A stretch of 64,000 bases of DNA from Plantago major (Eukaryota > Streptophyta > Magnoliopsida > Lamiales > Plantaginaceae), in contig CM048840.1 in NCBI GenBank assembly GCA_026545765.1, forward strand, positions 48,782,580 through 48,846,579, given 5' to 3'. Shown here piece after piece: positions 44,920 through 58,394 of this stretch. The translations under genes and the position numbers were made by a program. A model generated the notes under the pieces. That model had not been told where the DNA came from and did not search any database. It saw only the letters and a program-made list of their open reading frames with translations. Position 1 is the stretch's first letter, and the number at the start of each line of letters is the position of its first letter.

Positions 44920-45546
44920 CTCCAAGGCCCCTTACTCATTGGGCACATGGCTGATTGATATCAAAAGACCATGTAGCATAGCTGCTTTTAATTTAAGTTT
45001 AAAAAGAACAATAAATTCATGTTGGAAAATTGAAAAACTAATTCCTGGAGCTCAAATTTGAAATTTCACTATAGCATTGTACTAGTTCAGTATAGCATTG
45101 TTCTAGTTCAGATGAACAGCAGGATGGAGTAAATTAGTAGGCATTGCATTTTTCTATTGAGTTTCGACTTGGCCAGAATAACCAGAGGTGCTTGTAGAAG
45201 TAATTTAGGTCAGCTTCTTGTCTGAATCTCATATGCTGGGTTGTCTTTACTGTTATGTATACAAACCTTTAGCACTGTACTTCTTGTCTGCGCTTTAAGC
45301 TATGGGAAAAGTAAACAATCATATAATAATTTAGATTACCTCATTTTCCTTTGCATAGATGCTTGTGCTTTGCTATATACATCATGCATGAATCTAAAGT
45401 TAATATATATAGTATCTCATCAATGCAATCTTCTGGAACATTGTTAGACATGCAACTAGAAGTATTGAGAAACTGCATTGAATTTCACAGGCAAAAATTG
45501 AAGGGTACATATGATGTTCATAAATTTCAGCAGTAGATCCGTAGTC

Positions 45547-45577
<31 letters not shown>

Positions 45578-45632
45578 TGGACAAACTTATGGCCAAGATC
45601 ATTACCTAGTCACTGTTACTGCCCCTTCAACC
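44920..45632. other. Intergenic with a 28-bp T tract
   Basis: Between the hAT-like MITE and the IAA33 stop codon. A T homopolymer lies at about 45546-45573. No coding frame of note; it may include the IAA33 3' UTR. Confidence 0.4.
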
Positions 45633-46356
45633 TTAATTTAATTCCTCTTTCTGCTTCTTTGATTTGACCTTTGCTGGCAATATTCGGATTCTCCTAGCCA
45701 CTCGAACAAAATCCCTGGACAAATGATGACTAAACTTCAGGAAATTATGATAATATCTAACAGATTCTTCTTATTATTGTAAAATAATCTATAACATTGA
45801 TCTTGAGACCTGTAGTTTGTATTAATAGTATTATTAATATTATCATGGAGTCGAATACACTCTTCTTGCTTCTTGACACTGTTTATGTAATGTATGTGGG
45901 AAAAAGAAAGAAAAATAATGAAGAATATCTATGGGGAGTGTTATCTTACTTCCAGTTGAGATCACCAGCTAAAAGGAGATCATTCTCCATGTCTTCATAT
46001 GCAATGAGATACCCTGGGATGGCATTCGAGAGATCTAGACCATTTTTATCATTGTCATCTGTATGATCCACCAGCTGGTGAGTACTAGATTCGACGAACA
46101 TCTGCCTGAGGACTCTAGCCAAGCTCTGATAGCTTTCGTGTTTATTGAGGCTGATGCGCTGGCAGATGGACCGGCCTTCCAACACTACAGTAACAGGTGG
46201 CACCACCTCTGTGACTAGGCATTGGTCATTAGAGGAGAGGGTACTGGGCTGCAACTGTAGTGTTGGAAACCTTGCATATGGTGAGTTTGAGCGGTTGAAG
46301 TTGTCTGACCAGCTCCTCTTTAGTGATTCCTGCCTTTGCGAATCGAAGCTGCTCAT
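45633..46356 (-). CDS. IAA33: Non-canonical Aux/IAA protein, IAA33-like, 2 exons, 162 aa
   Basis: A nuclear regulator of auxin response. Aux/IAA proteins pair with ARFs through a C-terminal PB1 domain. Exon 1 is 46356-45950 (donor AA|GTAAG), exon 2 45714-45633 (acceptor AG|GGAT), 489 nt in phase. VVPPVTVVLEGRSICQRISL starts the PB1-like domain, followed by SYQSLARVLRQMF, DLSNAIPGYLIAYEDMENDL and, across the intron, GDLNWKDFVRVARRIRIL; the tail is basic (KVKSKKQK). The degron GWPPV (domain II) and EAR motif of typical Aux/IAAs are not visible, as in IAA33. The N-terminal 40 residues are Ser/Asn-rich. Neighbouring genes are unrelated. Confidence 0.92.
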
Positions 46357-49300
46357 TCTGTGTGTCTATTATGAAGCTTAATGAGCTGTTTTATTAATGT
46401 GGTTGAGTGTGTATGAAGATGGTGAAGTTATATAGTAGCAGAACAGTAACATATGATATGATATGATACTAATTACTACACATGCATATGAACAAGCAGA
46501 GCACGAATGTCGGGTCATGGTCAGGATGGTGTTTGAAGCTAACCTAAACTCGAGATACCCCTTCTCTCACTTCTAGGCTCTGCTATTTTAATCAATTAGC
46601 TGTCATATTTGAGTTCTCACTCCCCTAATAACACTCATTGTATTGCTCTTTTTATCTTTTCCTTTTCTTCTTCTCCTTCGTTGATTTGATCATCTAGTTC
46701 AATTCAAAAAAATATCCGAGAATGAGACAGTGCCATTTTTAATATTTAGTAGTATATGGAATTTACCCAAACTGTCAAAAATTAGAAAGCTTAGATTACC
46801 AAAGTTCCCCTCCCACTCTGCGGCCATCTGTTGGGAAGAACCTCTGATGTTGGTGTCGGAGAAATATTGACTAGATTACGTACATTTGGTGGAGAATATT
46901 CCACATTAGGATATACACACCAAGTACTGAGTAGTATGGACCATAGAGTATTCTCTACTACATGATATATGGATTAATTAACTGGTTTATGCAATAATTT
47001 TGGGTGGTTACCTGTTACTGTTACCTGTGTGACTAGTATTTCATTTGCATATATGATCTTGTTAGACTTTTGAAAGCACACATGAACTTAAATTGGTCAG
47101 TATTGCACTTGGAAGAATATAATACTAGAAGAAAAAGGATTGCTCGTAGAGTTGTGACTGCAAAACTTTGGTATGTTTTTCCAGTTTCTTGTACTAGTAC
47201 ATTTGATTTTGTACTAAAACACACAATGTCTTACGAGTTTCTACAAACTGTGCGTATATGTATGACTTTTAATTCCTGAATATGTTTTCTTCATTGGGAT
47301 TGTGATAAATGCGTCAAGTATAAGCAAGCAAAAAACATATGTACGCAGAAACAAATGTCCATCGTCTAATGTGTCAATTGTCATAATTAAAATTTCCTCT
47401 AAGGAATTGTTCAAGGACTATGTATATATAGAGGTACTGTAAGTTTTTATTAAAAATATCGTTGTCATATATATATATACATAAAAAATAATATAAAATA
47501 TTTACTCATAAAACATTATTGATATTGTTTAAACCATTATACTTCTCTATCTGAAAAAATCAGTTGGTCTAAGGTCCCTTTCAAACTTTGCATTAATGCA
47601 TTGGGTTTTAAACACATTCAGTTATCGTAAAATGGAATTTAGAAAGTTGAATTCGGGACGGAGGGAGTATATGACTTGACTTTTAAATAATAAACTAAAT
47701 ATTTACGGTTGTCTTAATCATTATTAAATGTTACAATAACACACGTATATAATTCTAGTTTTTCAAATGTTTCATATTCTAAACTTTCTTGAATTAAAAA
47801 GGAGAGGGAGTGCCGTGCATCTCTTCCAAATGTGAAGTGTAAATGGCTGTGAAACTAAATTTCTTGTATTAAAATTTAAACTTTCCGACTTGTTTTCTTG
47901 TTTTCTCGACTACAAGTATGCTTAGAGTATACGTCGCATGCCAATTGTAAGTAAAGATTAATTAATGAATTCATAAAGAAATTAAAAAAATGGAATAAAG
48001 AATGTAAAGTGGTGCCTTGTAAATTGGAATGTGCATGGGCTAGGGTGACGACCGCGATGCAATAGGCGAAGGGTTCGCTTATTTGACGCACGCCAAGGTG
48101 GTCGGGTCGGGTGCCCAACGCTATATTGAATTATTAATGTACAATAGTGTCCATACTCTTTCCGTCCTAATAATAATGTGACAGTTTTTACAAATTATAG
48201 AACTAATGTGATATGAAAAAAATGAAGAACAAGTAAAAGAAGAGAGCAAATAGAGGAATATTACATTCATCTTATTAAATAGTTCAAGTGTACACAACAA
48301 ACATTATAAGCCACTATTTATATGTTATAAGTAGGAGGAGATTTAATCTCATCTAAAGTATACAAAATAATGGGGTGATTTGAGTTGTAAATGTAAAACA
48401 AGATAATATATGAAATGATGCACTTTAATCCATAATCCTCGAGAATGTTCATTGACTAGGAAATGTGCCCCTTTAAAACCTTACTAGCAAAAAATTGAGT
48501 GGAAAAAAGTCTAATAAAGAAAAAAAGGGTGCATCATTCTTATTAAAAGAAAATATGATTTGCTAACACTACCTCGTTAAAACCCTGCTAAGAAAAATCC
48601 CATAGGAAAAATCTTAATTAAAGAAAAGAGTACAGTGTGTATCATTTCATTTCTATCTATCATATTCTTATTGTCTTCTGGACAAGTTCATTGACCGACT
48701 GTATTAGCATTATACTTTGAACGTAACCACTTCATCATGTATCTGAATTTTATTCGTTGTGCAACAAATGTCGCTCCATATATTGTTCGTCGAATACATT
48801 GTCAAATGTTTCTTTATGTAATCTTCTTCATGTAGGTCTTGAGCGATGAACGATTTCGACGATATACTTTTATTTACATCTGAAAGAATTTATCGAACAC
48901 TTTAAGAATTAACTTCCTTCAAATCCAAATTATCACAATCATGGATATATTTGTATATGAGCTCATCATGTTGCTTCGTTAAAAATTTTGTTAGAAAAAA
49001 CCAATAGGATAAAAACCTAGTCGAAGGGAGAAAGAGTGCAACAATTATTCGTATAATGCACAAAAACAAGGCCTAATTAGAAAGTTGTACAAATTTGGGG
49101 GAAATTGATTAAGAGACGAGCCACTTTTTTGTTCTTGATCTTTGTACAACATTGTTAAATGAGTGGTTATGACTTATGATTGATTATTAACAAGAGACAA
49201 TCATACCCTTTCCAATATCAGTTACAAAATTCATTATAAAGACATTACTTGAGCTCGAGTAAATGCAGAATGTAATTATATACACATATCAATATTTTTT

Positions 49301-49780
49301 CAGATATGTAGCATTAACGGACATGTTCAGAATCTAACACTTGTAGACAAATATCAGTACCCTTTCAGACATATGCCAATGCTGGTACTGACATATGTCC
49401 ATGGTATATGACCATATTCATAATCAGCACCTCACACTTGTTTATCAACATATTAAACATGAAATATGAAGTTTTGCATCAACAAAACATTCTGGACAAC
49501 GTGAAAAGTTGTAGAAAATGTTGAATATATTAATTAATGTTTTAATTAAGTTGGGTTTGGTAAGTTTGACTTGTAAAATTTAGGCTCCAGGGTATGAATG
49601 GAAGACCAACTATTACTTTTGTACTAGAATTAATAAAATTTGTTTGGATAATCCTTAATTAATAAAAATTCATAAAGTTGTACTACGATTGCCCAAAAAA
49701 ACAATCACTTTGCTTGAGAGTTATCTCCATTTACTTTGATTAGATAAATTCATTTACCTTCTCCACGAGGTCTAGTAATG
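46357..49780. other. IAA33 promoter and intergenic DNA
   Basis: No gene seen. The first 300 bp are the likely promoter and 5' UTR. Around 47650-47690 and 48150-48175 (GGGACGGAGGGAGTA; TACTCTTTCCGTCC) there are Stowaway-type MITE ends. AT repeats occur at 47467-47490. Confidence 0.45.
48465..49045. repeat. Three diverged copies of a ~75-bp repeat
   Basis: Copies at about 48465-48540, 48568-48640 and 48968-49045 share the pattern TTAAAACC.TGCTA followed by AGAAAAA.CC, AATAGG/GTGGAAAAA, and AAAGAGTGCA. Such blocks are common in degenerate plant transposon DNA. I cannot assign a family. Confidence 0.55.
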
Positions 49781-49782
49781 GA

Positions 49783-50000
49783 TACTCGCTCCGTCCCCGT
49801 TTCAACTTTCCCGGACCCGGACACAAATTTTGATAGAAGAGTGAATAAAGTAAGAGAGATGGTGATACTGATAAGTAAGAAAGAGAGTAAATAAATATGA
49901 CAAATAGTGAATAAAGTTGGAGAGAGATTTTTCATTTAAATGAGGAGAAATTGAAATTGGACGTTGCAAAATGGAATGCGGGGAGTTGAAATCGGGAATA
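49783..50000. mobile_element. Stowaway-like MITE remnant
   Basis: The left end TACTCGCTCCGTCCCCG with TTTCAACTTTCCCGG pairs with GCGGGGAGTTGAAATCGGGA at the right (inverted). CTCCGTCC-type ends are those of Tc1/mariner-derived Stowaway MITEs. The exact right boundary is unclear. Confidence 0.4.
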
Positions 50001-50398
50001 TTGTCTTCCACCATTTGGTTTTCGTTAATAAATCCTGGAATATTTTTTCCTGATTTGCTTTTTTTCGTTTTAATTGGTGTTTCTACAAATATGCAAATGG
50101 TCCAAGCATAAAAAAATCGAAAAAATACTAATGTTTGGTATAAAGTTAAAACCTCGAGTTTCGTAAAAATTTAAGTGTTTTTACTCCTGTTTTTAAAATT
50201 TTACTCTTAGCCAATCACTCCCTAAATAATAAACTTATTTAAGTTATAGTTATTATATGAGAATAAGTTTGAGTCTACATCTCCAACAAAATTAAAACAT
50301 TTCGGTACAACAAATAGATATTGATGAAGTGGATTATATACTCCAAGCACAACTTCTAAGCTGATTCAAACTTACAAGGAACTCATACAACCTTAGTA

Positions 50399-50643
50399 CT
50401 ACTTCATTCATCCGTAACTTCACGTATGTTTCATTTTAATTACATGTAAACATACATTATCAAAAAAGGAAGCTACCCCACACCCAACAAATAATAAACA
50501 ATCTCAACTTTACACTAAAATTATATAATTTGCTACTAAAAGTATACTTTTTTTCACCTTTTCTATATTCTATCATTACTTTAACTTTTCGAATAAAACT
50601 GCGCGTTAATTCTAATGTATGAAGTTCTCCGGAACGGATGGAG
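50399..50643. mobile_element. Stowaway-like MITE, 245 bp, TA target
   Basis: Ends CTACTTCATTCATCCGTAAC and (reverse) CTCCATCCGTTCCGGAG, each bordered by TA. The interior is AT-rich and noncoding. Confidence 0.45.
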
Positions 50644-51142
50644 TAATATTTTAACATGAGCAAACTTTTTGAAGTAATTTACATTCTTATTTTAGTCGAA
50701 TTACTCTGTTTTGCAAACCAGTTTATAAGTAATTCATTAAAGAACATTTTAAGATGGTTCACACCTTTGACGCATTAATGCGTCTTGTATTTTTGTTTAA
50801 TTTTCTGGGTCATTGCAGGAAATGTGAGGTAGTAATGAAGAAAAAGGGACATTTCCCAGTTGCCTGCCATCTTCTGATGAAACTCAAAAGTCTAGAACAT
50901 TTTTTGACTCCCATGATTTGGGCACTATCACTGAATTCTTGAGGTCATGGACTCAAATACATGCAAATTATAACTTACACCCACAGTTACTCAACCTAAT
51001 GCTAAGTGCTTCAACATGAAATGAATTAAGTTACACAAGGTCAACCTTTAAGATTAACAAGAAAAAACTATTGAGCCTTGAAAATCAGAAATTGAACTGG
51101 CAAAACTAAATATGCATCACACCTCTTTCATGGATGAATTTA

Positions 51143-54100
51143 TCACCCCCATCTAAGAATAGCAGATCCCCATGTAAGCCCAGCTCCAAAACCCGCAGCA
51201 GCTATAGTATGACCAGCTTGCACCTTCCCACTTCGTACAGCTTCATCCAATGCTAGAGGAATGGATGCAGCACTCGTGTTCCCGTAGTTTGCCAAATTGG
51301 ATATGACACGTTCTGGTGGGATCTCAAGTCGTGTTGCCACTCCGTCTATAATTCTTTGGTTTGCCTGCATCACCAATCTCTTAGATTGTTTCTCTTCACA
51401 GATGTAATTATGAGACGCGACAAATTTGTATAAACCACAAAAGCCAAACAATGTCAGTACATCAGCAGTGATCTGTTTAGAGAGCCGGAAAAGGGGAAAG
51501 GAAAACATACTGGGAAAAATCAAATTACTTGGGGCTAAATATTGGTGGGAAATCTTATATAAGATTTCTTATGGAAATATAATGTACAACTTTTTTTTTT
51601 CTTTCTTTTTTTTTTTTTTTTTGAGAAATAGAAAATTTAGTATTACAATCATTTCCCATTAATTCCTAGATTTGCCTGTCTTTCTTTTATTATCCAGAAA
51701 CCGCCCAAATTTCCAGTTATCAAACACAGCTTAAATTGACTTTTTCTATACCTGATGAAGCAGCAGCCAGTCTATACTGGATCCCGTGAGTCCAGCCTTC
51801 TGCAGAGCCAATTCAATCGATTGTGGAACAACACGAACAGCAAACCTAAATACCTCTTTGCCATTCATCTGTATATAAGAATATGCTGACTCTCTCGGTA
51901 AAAGTCCATGCAGTGAACCGTTCGTCCCTAGCTCATGATCTGTTTCCTTTTCCTTCATGGTCGCAGTCAAGTGTCTGCCATAAAAACAATTGTGAATAAA
52001 CAAATGAAAAGACAAACCGTAATTGGTTTTTTTTTTTTTTCAAGAAAATACAACATGAGTATCTGAAAGGGAAGAGAAGTACCTCTGCCCTTCACCATCA
52101 CTATGCAAGTCGAAAGCAAATAAACCATCATCTTCACTATCACATGCCTAAAGACAGAAGAAAAATGAGGATAGGTATCAAATAGATACAAAAGAATCAA
52201 GGATTCATGCCAAATACTAGGGGTAGGCTACATCAACGACACATCGTGATATCAGATCATGCAAATAACTTTTCCACCTGTTCTTTTCTCCAACCAATCT
52301 TCATGATCATAGTGGACCCTACATTATAATTCATTACGTCCAATAGATCTTTTCCACTCTAGTGAGTAAACCTTTGTTCCAAGATCCAATTACCGACACC
52401 CTAAATCTGTAAGCATGTGCAGAGACTGAAGTCTTCATTCCTTATTTATCTCTCCTAGTACTATCAGGCATCAACAAGACACTTGCAACAAACGTATTTA
52501 TCTTTTAGAAATTATATCCCATTAGGAAACCAGCAGTATATCCTTTGTAGGAAAACTTTCTTATAATAAGCCATCTGACAAGATGCTCCTTTTAAAGTGA
52601 GAAGAGGCCACAGCAGTAGAAATCTCACTTGACATCAACACTTGGACTTTGCGGTGAGATATTTCAAAATAGTGTAGAAACCAATAGGCGATTTAACAAT
52701 GCAACTGTTATGTATTGTAGCAATGTAACCGTTATGTATTGTATCAGTGTAGTAGAAAAATATACTAGTTCATTAGATTCACGTAAATGTATATGGTGAT
52801 CATGTGAGTTACCATATCTAGTTCGCTTAAGATAACCAAATTTATCATGTCACACTAACCTACAAGGGCGGCCTAGTTGGTTACAGGAGAGGATAACTTT
52901 CCTTGGTCTCAGGGTCAGTCCCCTCGCTGAGCAAATTAATTTATGTACCTTGTAGGTCTAGGTCTGTTGCACTAGTGCGGTTTACCTGGCTTACGCGGTT
53001 TGTAGACTATTGTGTATGCCCAGGAAACTAACCTAGTGTGCACACTAAGGTTGCAGCTGCAGGTTCCACTTATCAAATTGGGAAACTAAAAAAAGTAATC
53101 AAGAGAAAGAAAGGAAGGGGGAAAAAATAAGATTATCAACTGGTGAGAAACCAAATGTAGGATTAAGCTGTATTACAAAAATTGGAATTTGCAATATAAA
53201 GAATCTGGAAGAGTAATTGCATATATTCTTTATATGAGATGTACCGCAGATCCAGCCCCATGAATAAGCAAGTTACATGGGAGAGATTTAGACTTGGTTT
53301 GTGTTTGCAATTTTCTGCTATTCTACATCTAGAAGCAATTTTTGGTGTTTGGTTCCGCTACTTATTTGTTCTCTTCTCTAACATTAAGCAGACAAACTGA
53401 TGTAAACTAAAAGCACCAAATGAGATGCTAATGGTGCTTAAGGTTAAAAATGCTAAATGAAGTATATATTGTTACTTAAATGATTACTTCATATCATAAC
53501 CAAACATTAGAATATTGCTGAACTTTGATTAGTAATGTGTATACCAAGAACCCCCTGTGTTTACTTGTAATCAAATTATTTGAGCTTTAACCTTTAAGCA
53601 AAAACAAGTCAAAATTTATTTTGACAATCATTTCCAAACACAACCTTAGTCATGCACATCTATGCATGACTAGCTATTGAAATAATCATCTTACCTGGAA
53701 GATTTTTTTGAACACATCAAAAGTTTCAAGATCGCAAGAACTAGACTTACATACCAGTGTCTATTGCAATAAAAGTGCAATGGAGGTACCTGTACTAACA
53801 CAGCACCGGCAGCATCACCGAAGAGAATACACGATCCTCTGTCAGTCCAATCAACATAACGAGAAAGAGCATCAGCTCCGATCACAAGTACATTTTTGAA
53901 GCCACCCCCTAAAACGAAGCAGGATAGAACTTCAATTTATACCGATACAGCTAAAATAAGCAATTGTGTGAACTACTCCAATAGTAAATTGGAATTTTTA
54001 CCTCTAATGTGACATGCAGCTGAAACTAGGCCCAATATGAAACCACTACAAGCCGCCGTAATGTCATAAGCTAATGGATTGTTTTTGCAACCAAGTCCTT

Positions 54101-56567
54101 TTTGAATCTGAAACCCATATACCAGAAACATACTAGTTCTGTAAGATATACTACCATTGCCAAAGCTCAAGGTAAATAATGTATAATGCAACGATAAGAT
54201 TAGAGGCCTGCTGGTACAAAAATCTATAACCCAAGAGTGAACGAAATAGCATATTGAAGATTGGAATGATGAATATTCAAGTGTTATGATAGTTCACAAC
54301 ACATGATACAGCGAAAAACATGCAAATGATAACAGAGAACAGGAAATATGATCATGCAAAATATACTAAAAAGAAGAAAGCAAGGGATTCAAATGGTCTT
54401 CCAGAGTCCATTAATGAGAAATGTCAAACCACATACCCAACATGAATCAAAGTCATGAAAACAGTTTCACATTACTTAGTTGCTCATACAATCAAGCCTC
54501 TAGAGTCTAGAATATAAGGTTTTCAAACACCGAAAAGTCTAATGGTACTGGAACATATGCAAAACCTCAATGCAGTGGTTACTTAGTGAGCTCATATAAA
54601 GAACTCGTGTGTAATATCTTAACATATCAGGAAAAAACTCTGAAATAACACAGACACAAGTTAATTGAGAATATTGCTGCACACATACCTGTGGAGCACT
54701 ACCAAATAGATCCTCTGGTGTAGAAGTACACAACAAAACCAGGTCCACATCATCAGGATGAACATCTGCCATTTGAAGAGCTTTGCTTGCAGCCTCTACA
54801 GCAAGAGCTGTCAAATTCTCTTTTCCTGTGGCACCATAAACTGTTAACTAAGCCATCTTCTGCAGGCATAAAATTTGTTTTTCGGAAAACAGAAACAATC
54901 GGACCAAAGAATTTTCTGGACACGCATACAGGAATCTTTAAAGCATGTACTAGTTGTTTTTTAATATATGAATATGTTAATCATATGTATAGCATGTTAC
55001 GAATGACCTCTCTCCCTGAGCATGTATATATAGAACTAGAAAACAAAAGGAAATTCAATTGTTAGTCTGTGAATAATTTGGAAAATAAGGAACACAATGA
55101 GGAGCAAATAGGTGGCTTAGCATGCCAGTATGACCTCCGTTGCAGTCATCAAACCATTTGGGGAAAACATTCTCCATGTTCATTTGCAAAAAAATAGGTT
55201 ACAACTTACCAGGCCCAATTATGTATGATTGTGCAGCAATCTCACTTGCATTTGTCAAAAGCATTTACATCATAATTATTACAAAGGTCGGATACAGTTC
55301 ATATGACAGGAACTGGTGGTATCACCCTCCTGATAATCTGCAACATGTGAACTGATGCCCATTGACATGTTCTCATGTGCGAGGAGTTTTACCTCAACCT
55401 CGGCAAGACTTAGTGGCACATACACAATCCAAGAGCTCTTGAGGAAGAAGATAACTCTTTTCGCATAATCTAGAACAAAGACCAACTTCAAATTTCTACG
55501 CATACAGATTCTAAACAATTCTAAAATGCTATAGAATGGTTGGTCCTCATGCGACGTTAGACCGATTACAAGACCTAATGTCTGGTGATGCTCAGGGGAA
55601 CAAGATACAATAGTAAGTCACATAATTGAAGGTGATATAAAAACACAGGCCTAAACAGCAAGAAAACTCACTAGAGAGTATCCTTCGATTCCGGATTCCG
55701 GTTCTAACAGATATCCACTCGTCATTAGTATCAACTACTGTGGAGAGATCGTCATTGGATATAAGAAGATTTGGAACAGCAGAGCCACATCCAACTAACT
55801 TGCAGCCTTTGCTAACAAGCCTACATATATTCACATGGTCAGAGAGGTGACAGAAGCACAATTCCAGTTCATCAAGTACACACTCAACATATTACTCATC
55901 GAAGCTAATTTATTTTAAATGAACGGGACAAATTGGCTACAGACACTAGTATCTAACTATTCGTGATAACACAAGTTATACTGGTGATAATATATTATCC
56001 CCTTCCACGAGGGTAGACACAGAGAGCCACAGAGACCACCTAAACAAAACAATTGTTACTGCTATCTGCCTACATCAGCAAAGTATCCTCAAATGAATAA
56101 AAATACAAGCCCCCAAGCTTCGATAAACATTTTCGGCCTCTAGGCAATCAATCAAATCATTTTATCTTCTACTGTATTTCTTATATGCTGATGTTATTCT
56201 TTCAAACCACTCACAACGAATCCGTTAATAACTAATCCGAAAGCTTTACGCTGCGCTATGAGAGCATTAATTATGGAACACAGTCACCCAATAATCCCAA
56301 TTTTCAGAAACTACTAAAACATTAAGCCATAAGCAACTAAGTAAAGACTATACAAACAAAGCCATTAAAGCTTAAGAAAGAGAGTAGATTCAATTCAATT
56401 CGATTCGATTGAACAGACCTGGATTGAGAAGGGGAAATCTTCTCCACACCCTGAGTGGTGCTTAAACAAACTATTCTCCTGGATACCCCCTCAGACAACC
56501 AAAAGCCAGATCTCCTCTTCACACGAGGCACCATTGGGCCTGTGAAAAGGCCTGATGCATTCGCCAT
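51143..56567 (-). CDS. KASIII: Plastid 3-oxoacyl-[ACP] synthase III (KASIII), 8 exons, 389 aa
   Basis: It condenses acetyl-CoA with malonyl-ACP to acetoacetyl-ACP, the first chain-building step of plastid fatty-acid synthesis. Exons (minus): 56567-56419, 55820-55672, 54825-54689, 54107-54002, 53908-53790, 52147-52083, 51974-51752 and 51364-51143, 1170 nt in phase. The true ATG is at 56567 ([11 protein letters not shown]); two upstream codons in frame are not ATG. The basic, Ser-rich N-terminus to about residue 45 looks like a transit peptide. Catalytic triad: Cys165 in ITAACSGF, His315 in LLLHQANQR, Asn345 in [10 protein letters not shown], with the His-Asn spacing of 30 seen in bacterial Fab[16 protein letters not shown] ends the protein as usual. 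Introns are GT-AG; intron 5 (53789-52148) is 1.6 kb. Complete and apparently functional. Confidence 0.96.
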
Positions 56568-57295
56568 TTCCAATTGAATCTATCTATTTCCAATTGAAAC
56601 TATCTATGTATCTATGAAATAACAAATTGAGATCTTTAAAAATTGAATCTTTATCAATAAACAGAAAGAATTTGAATTGGGAAAGAAGCAAGAAGGAAAA
56701 GAGCAAGGGAAGGAGGTTTTTGGTGAGAAATCTTGGTTTTGACGATGATGGAAAAACCAATGGAAAACCAAAAACCTGAAATTGGTAGTTGAGTGGATGG
56801 ATTATGTTATGTCACATGCAAATAAAATGCATGTGAAACAGAGAGTACAGACAGGACAGGTACGGGTTTGTGTAGTTACGGCTGTTGAAAGAGTGTCGGA
56901 GTATATAATCTATCTATTCTATCTACTAAATAGAAAGGACTGAAAGCAGCTCATGCATCTTCTTCTTCTTCTTCATTCCTTGTTGAGTTTGATTTGCGAG
57001 ATTGAATCTTCTTCTTGTTTGTTTGTTTGTTTCAAAATAGAGGTGGGGTTTCTTTCTGCCACCTAAACTGGCCCCACTGCCTAATTTCCGTTAATACCCA
57101 CGCTATGGTCACATTGATTTAATTACGGTTTAATCATACTTCATTCGTCCTGAATTCAACTTTCCTACAAGAAAACCATGTGTACCTTAGTTGCCCAGGA
57201 ATTAAAGATATCTTTAATGACTGAGGGTGATACTAACTCCGGAATCTTCCATGCTAAAGTGACTCAAATAAATGTAGCATAATAACATTTTTGTT
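56568..57295. promoter_or_regulatory. KASIII upstream region
   Basis: 5' UTR and promoter, minus strand. CTTCTTCTTCTTCTTC-type CT repeat at 56958-56976 and TTGTTTGTTTGTTTG at 57017-57032 lie some 400-460 bp upstream of the ATG (reading as GA and CAAA repeats on the coding strand). A TATA-like TTATATAC (minus) lies at about 56905. No other gene. Confidence 0.4.
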
Positions 57296-58080
57296 TTGAT
57301 GGATGATAATTGTTCTATTCTAGCTTTACTTCAGCAATTGTTGGCTAACCATATAGTTACTGAGGTTATGAATGTTGCTTTGTCTATGGATATAACTCTA
57401 GAGGAAGTCAACAAAGTTGTTTTTTGTATTTTTTTTTTTTTTGGTGGGGTTAGTGCATATTTTTATAATAAATCGTGTTCTATTACTAAAAGGTTGGTCT
57501 ATAAATCAATGGATGAGTTCTTCAGGATTGTGTGAATTTTAAAACAAGTTAACAACACCTCTATTTCACAGATTCTAAAGGTTGCGCACCATACGTATGT
57601 AAAGGAGTACAGACACATTGCATGCTGCAATAGTCCTTACTTAGAGGCTCCAGCCTATTATGCCAGATATTATTATGGACTTTCATAGTGCTTTTGTTGC
57701 TGGAAGATAGATGGATCGCAACATCTTGTTTGGTCAGAAACTCATCATTGAAGGCTAAAATTTTAAATTGTCTCTCGCTCCCATGTGGTTAATGAAGATT
57801 GACTTGCAGAAGGCCTATGATACAATTTCTTGGAGTTTTTTATACCAGTACCTTTGTTTGTAAGGGTTCAGTGCCTAGTTTATTCATAGAGTTATGGTTT
57901 GTTTGACCTCTACTCAATTTTTCAATATTAATGGGATATTTGAAGGTATCTTGAAAGGGAAGCAGGGTTTCAGGCAAGGGGTTCCTTTCACTCCCTACCT
58001 TTTTGTGATGTACATGGATTACCCGACCAAGTTGTACTCAAAGCAGTTCTGGTTTTCACTACCTTAGCTCTCGTTGGAGG
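57296..58080 (+). pseudogene. LINE (non-LTR) reverse transcriptase remnant
   Basis: Pieces in different frames match plant L1-type RT in the expected order: RHIACCNSPY (about 57610), GRWMDRNILFGQKLI (57705), WLMKIDLQKAYDTISWSF (57787), KGKQGFRQGVPFTPYLFVMYMDY (57957), the last covering the QGxxLSPxLF-type motif. Several stops and frameshifts; the catalytic YxDD box was not seen. Dead element, ends not determined. Confidence 0.82.
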
Positions 58081-58394
58081 TTGAAGAATGTTGTAATCTT
58101 CTAGAGCAAGCAAGTTGATGTGTTATTGTCATAACTAGAAGACTTGAGACGGTCCAACGCGAACTTAGTTTATTTTCGTTAACTTGTAATTTTGTTTTCA
58201 CTGTTCACTAGCCGTTATTTTTAATTATGGTCACAACACTAGCATTGTTTCCAAAAGGAACCACACAACATTCCTACACCAAATTCTCTCATACAACCGA
58301 ATTGCAGGAGGAGCACATGTTATGAATGGCTTAGCTTAGGCTCTGATTGGTAGGAATACACCTCAAATGATGGTCAATGTGTTCAAAATGCATG
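58081..58394. other. Intergenic, no clear feature
   Basis: Probable 3' remains of the LINE and unassigned DNA. Confidence 0.4.

Noticed and set aside
45546-45573. T tract as retroposon tail or terminator
   Set aside because: A plain homopolymer with no associated element or target duplication; probably slippage.
56337-56573. KASIII starting two codons upstream (MEMANASG)
   Set aside because: The upstream codon is TTG; the ATG at 56567 is the start.
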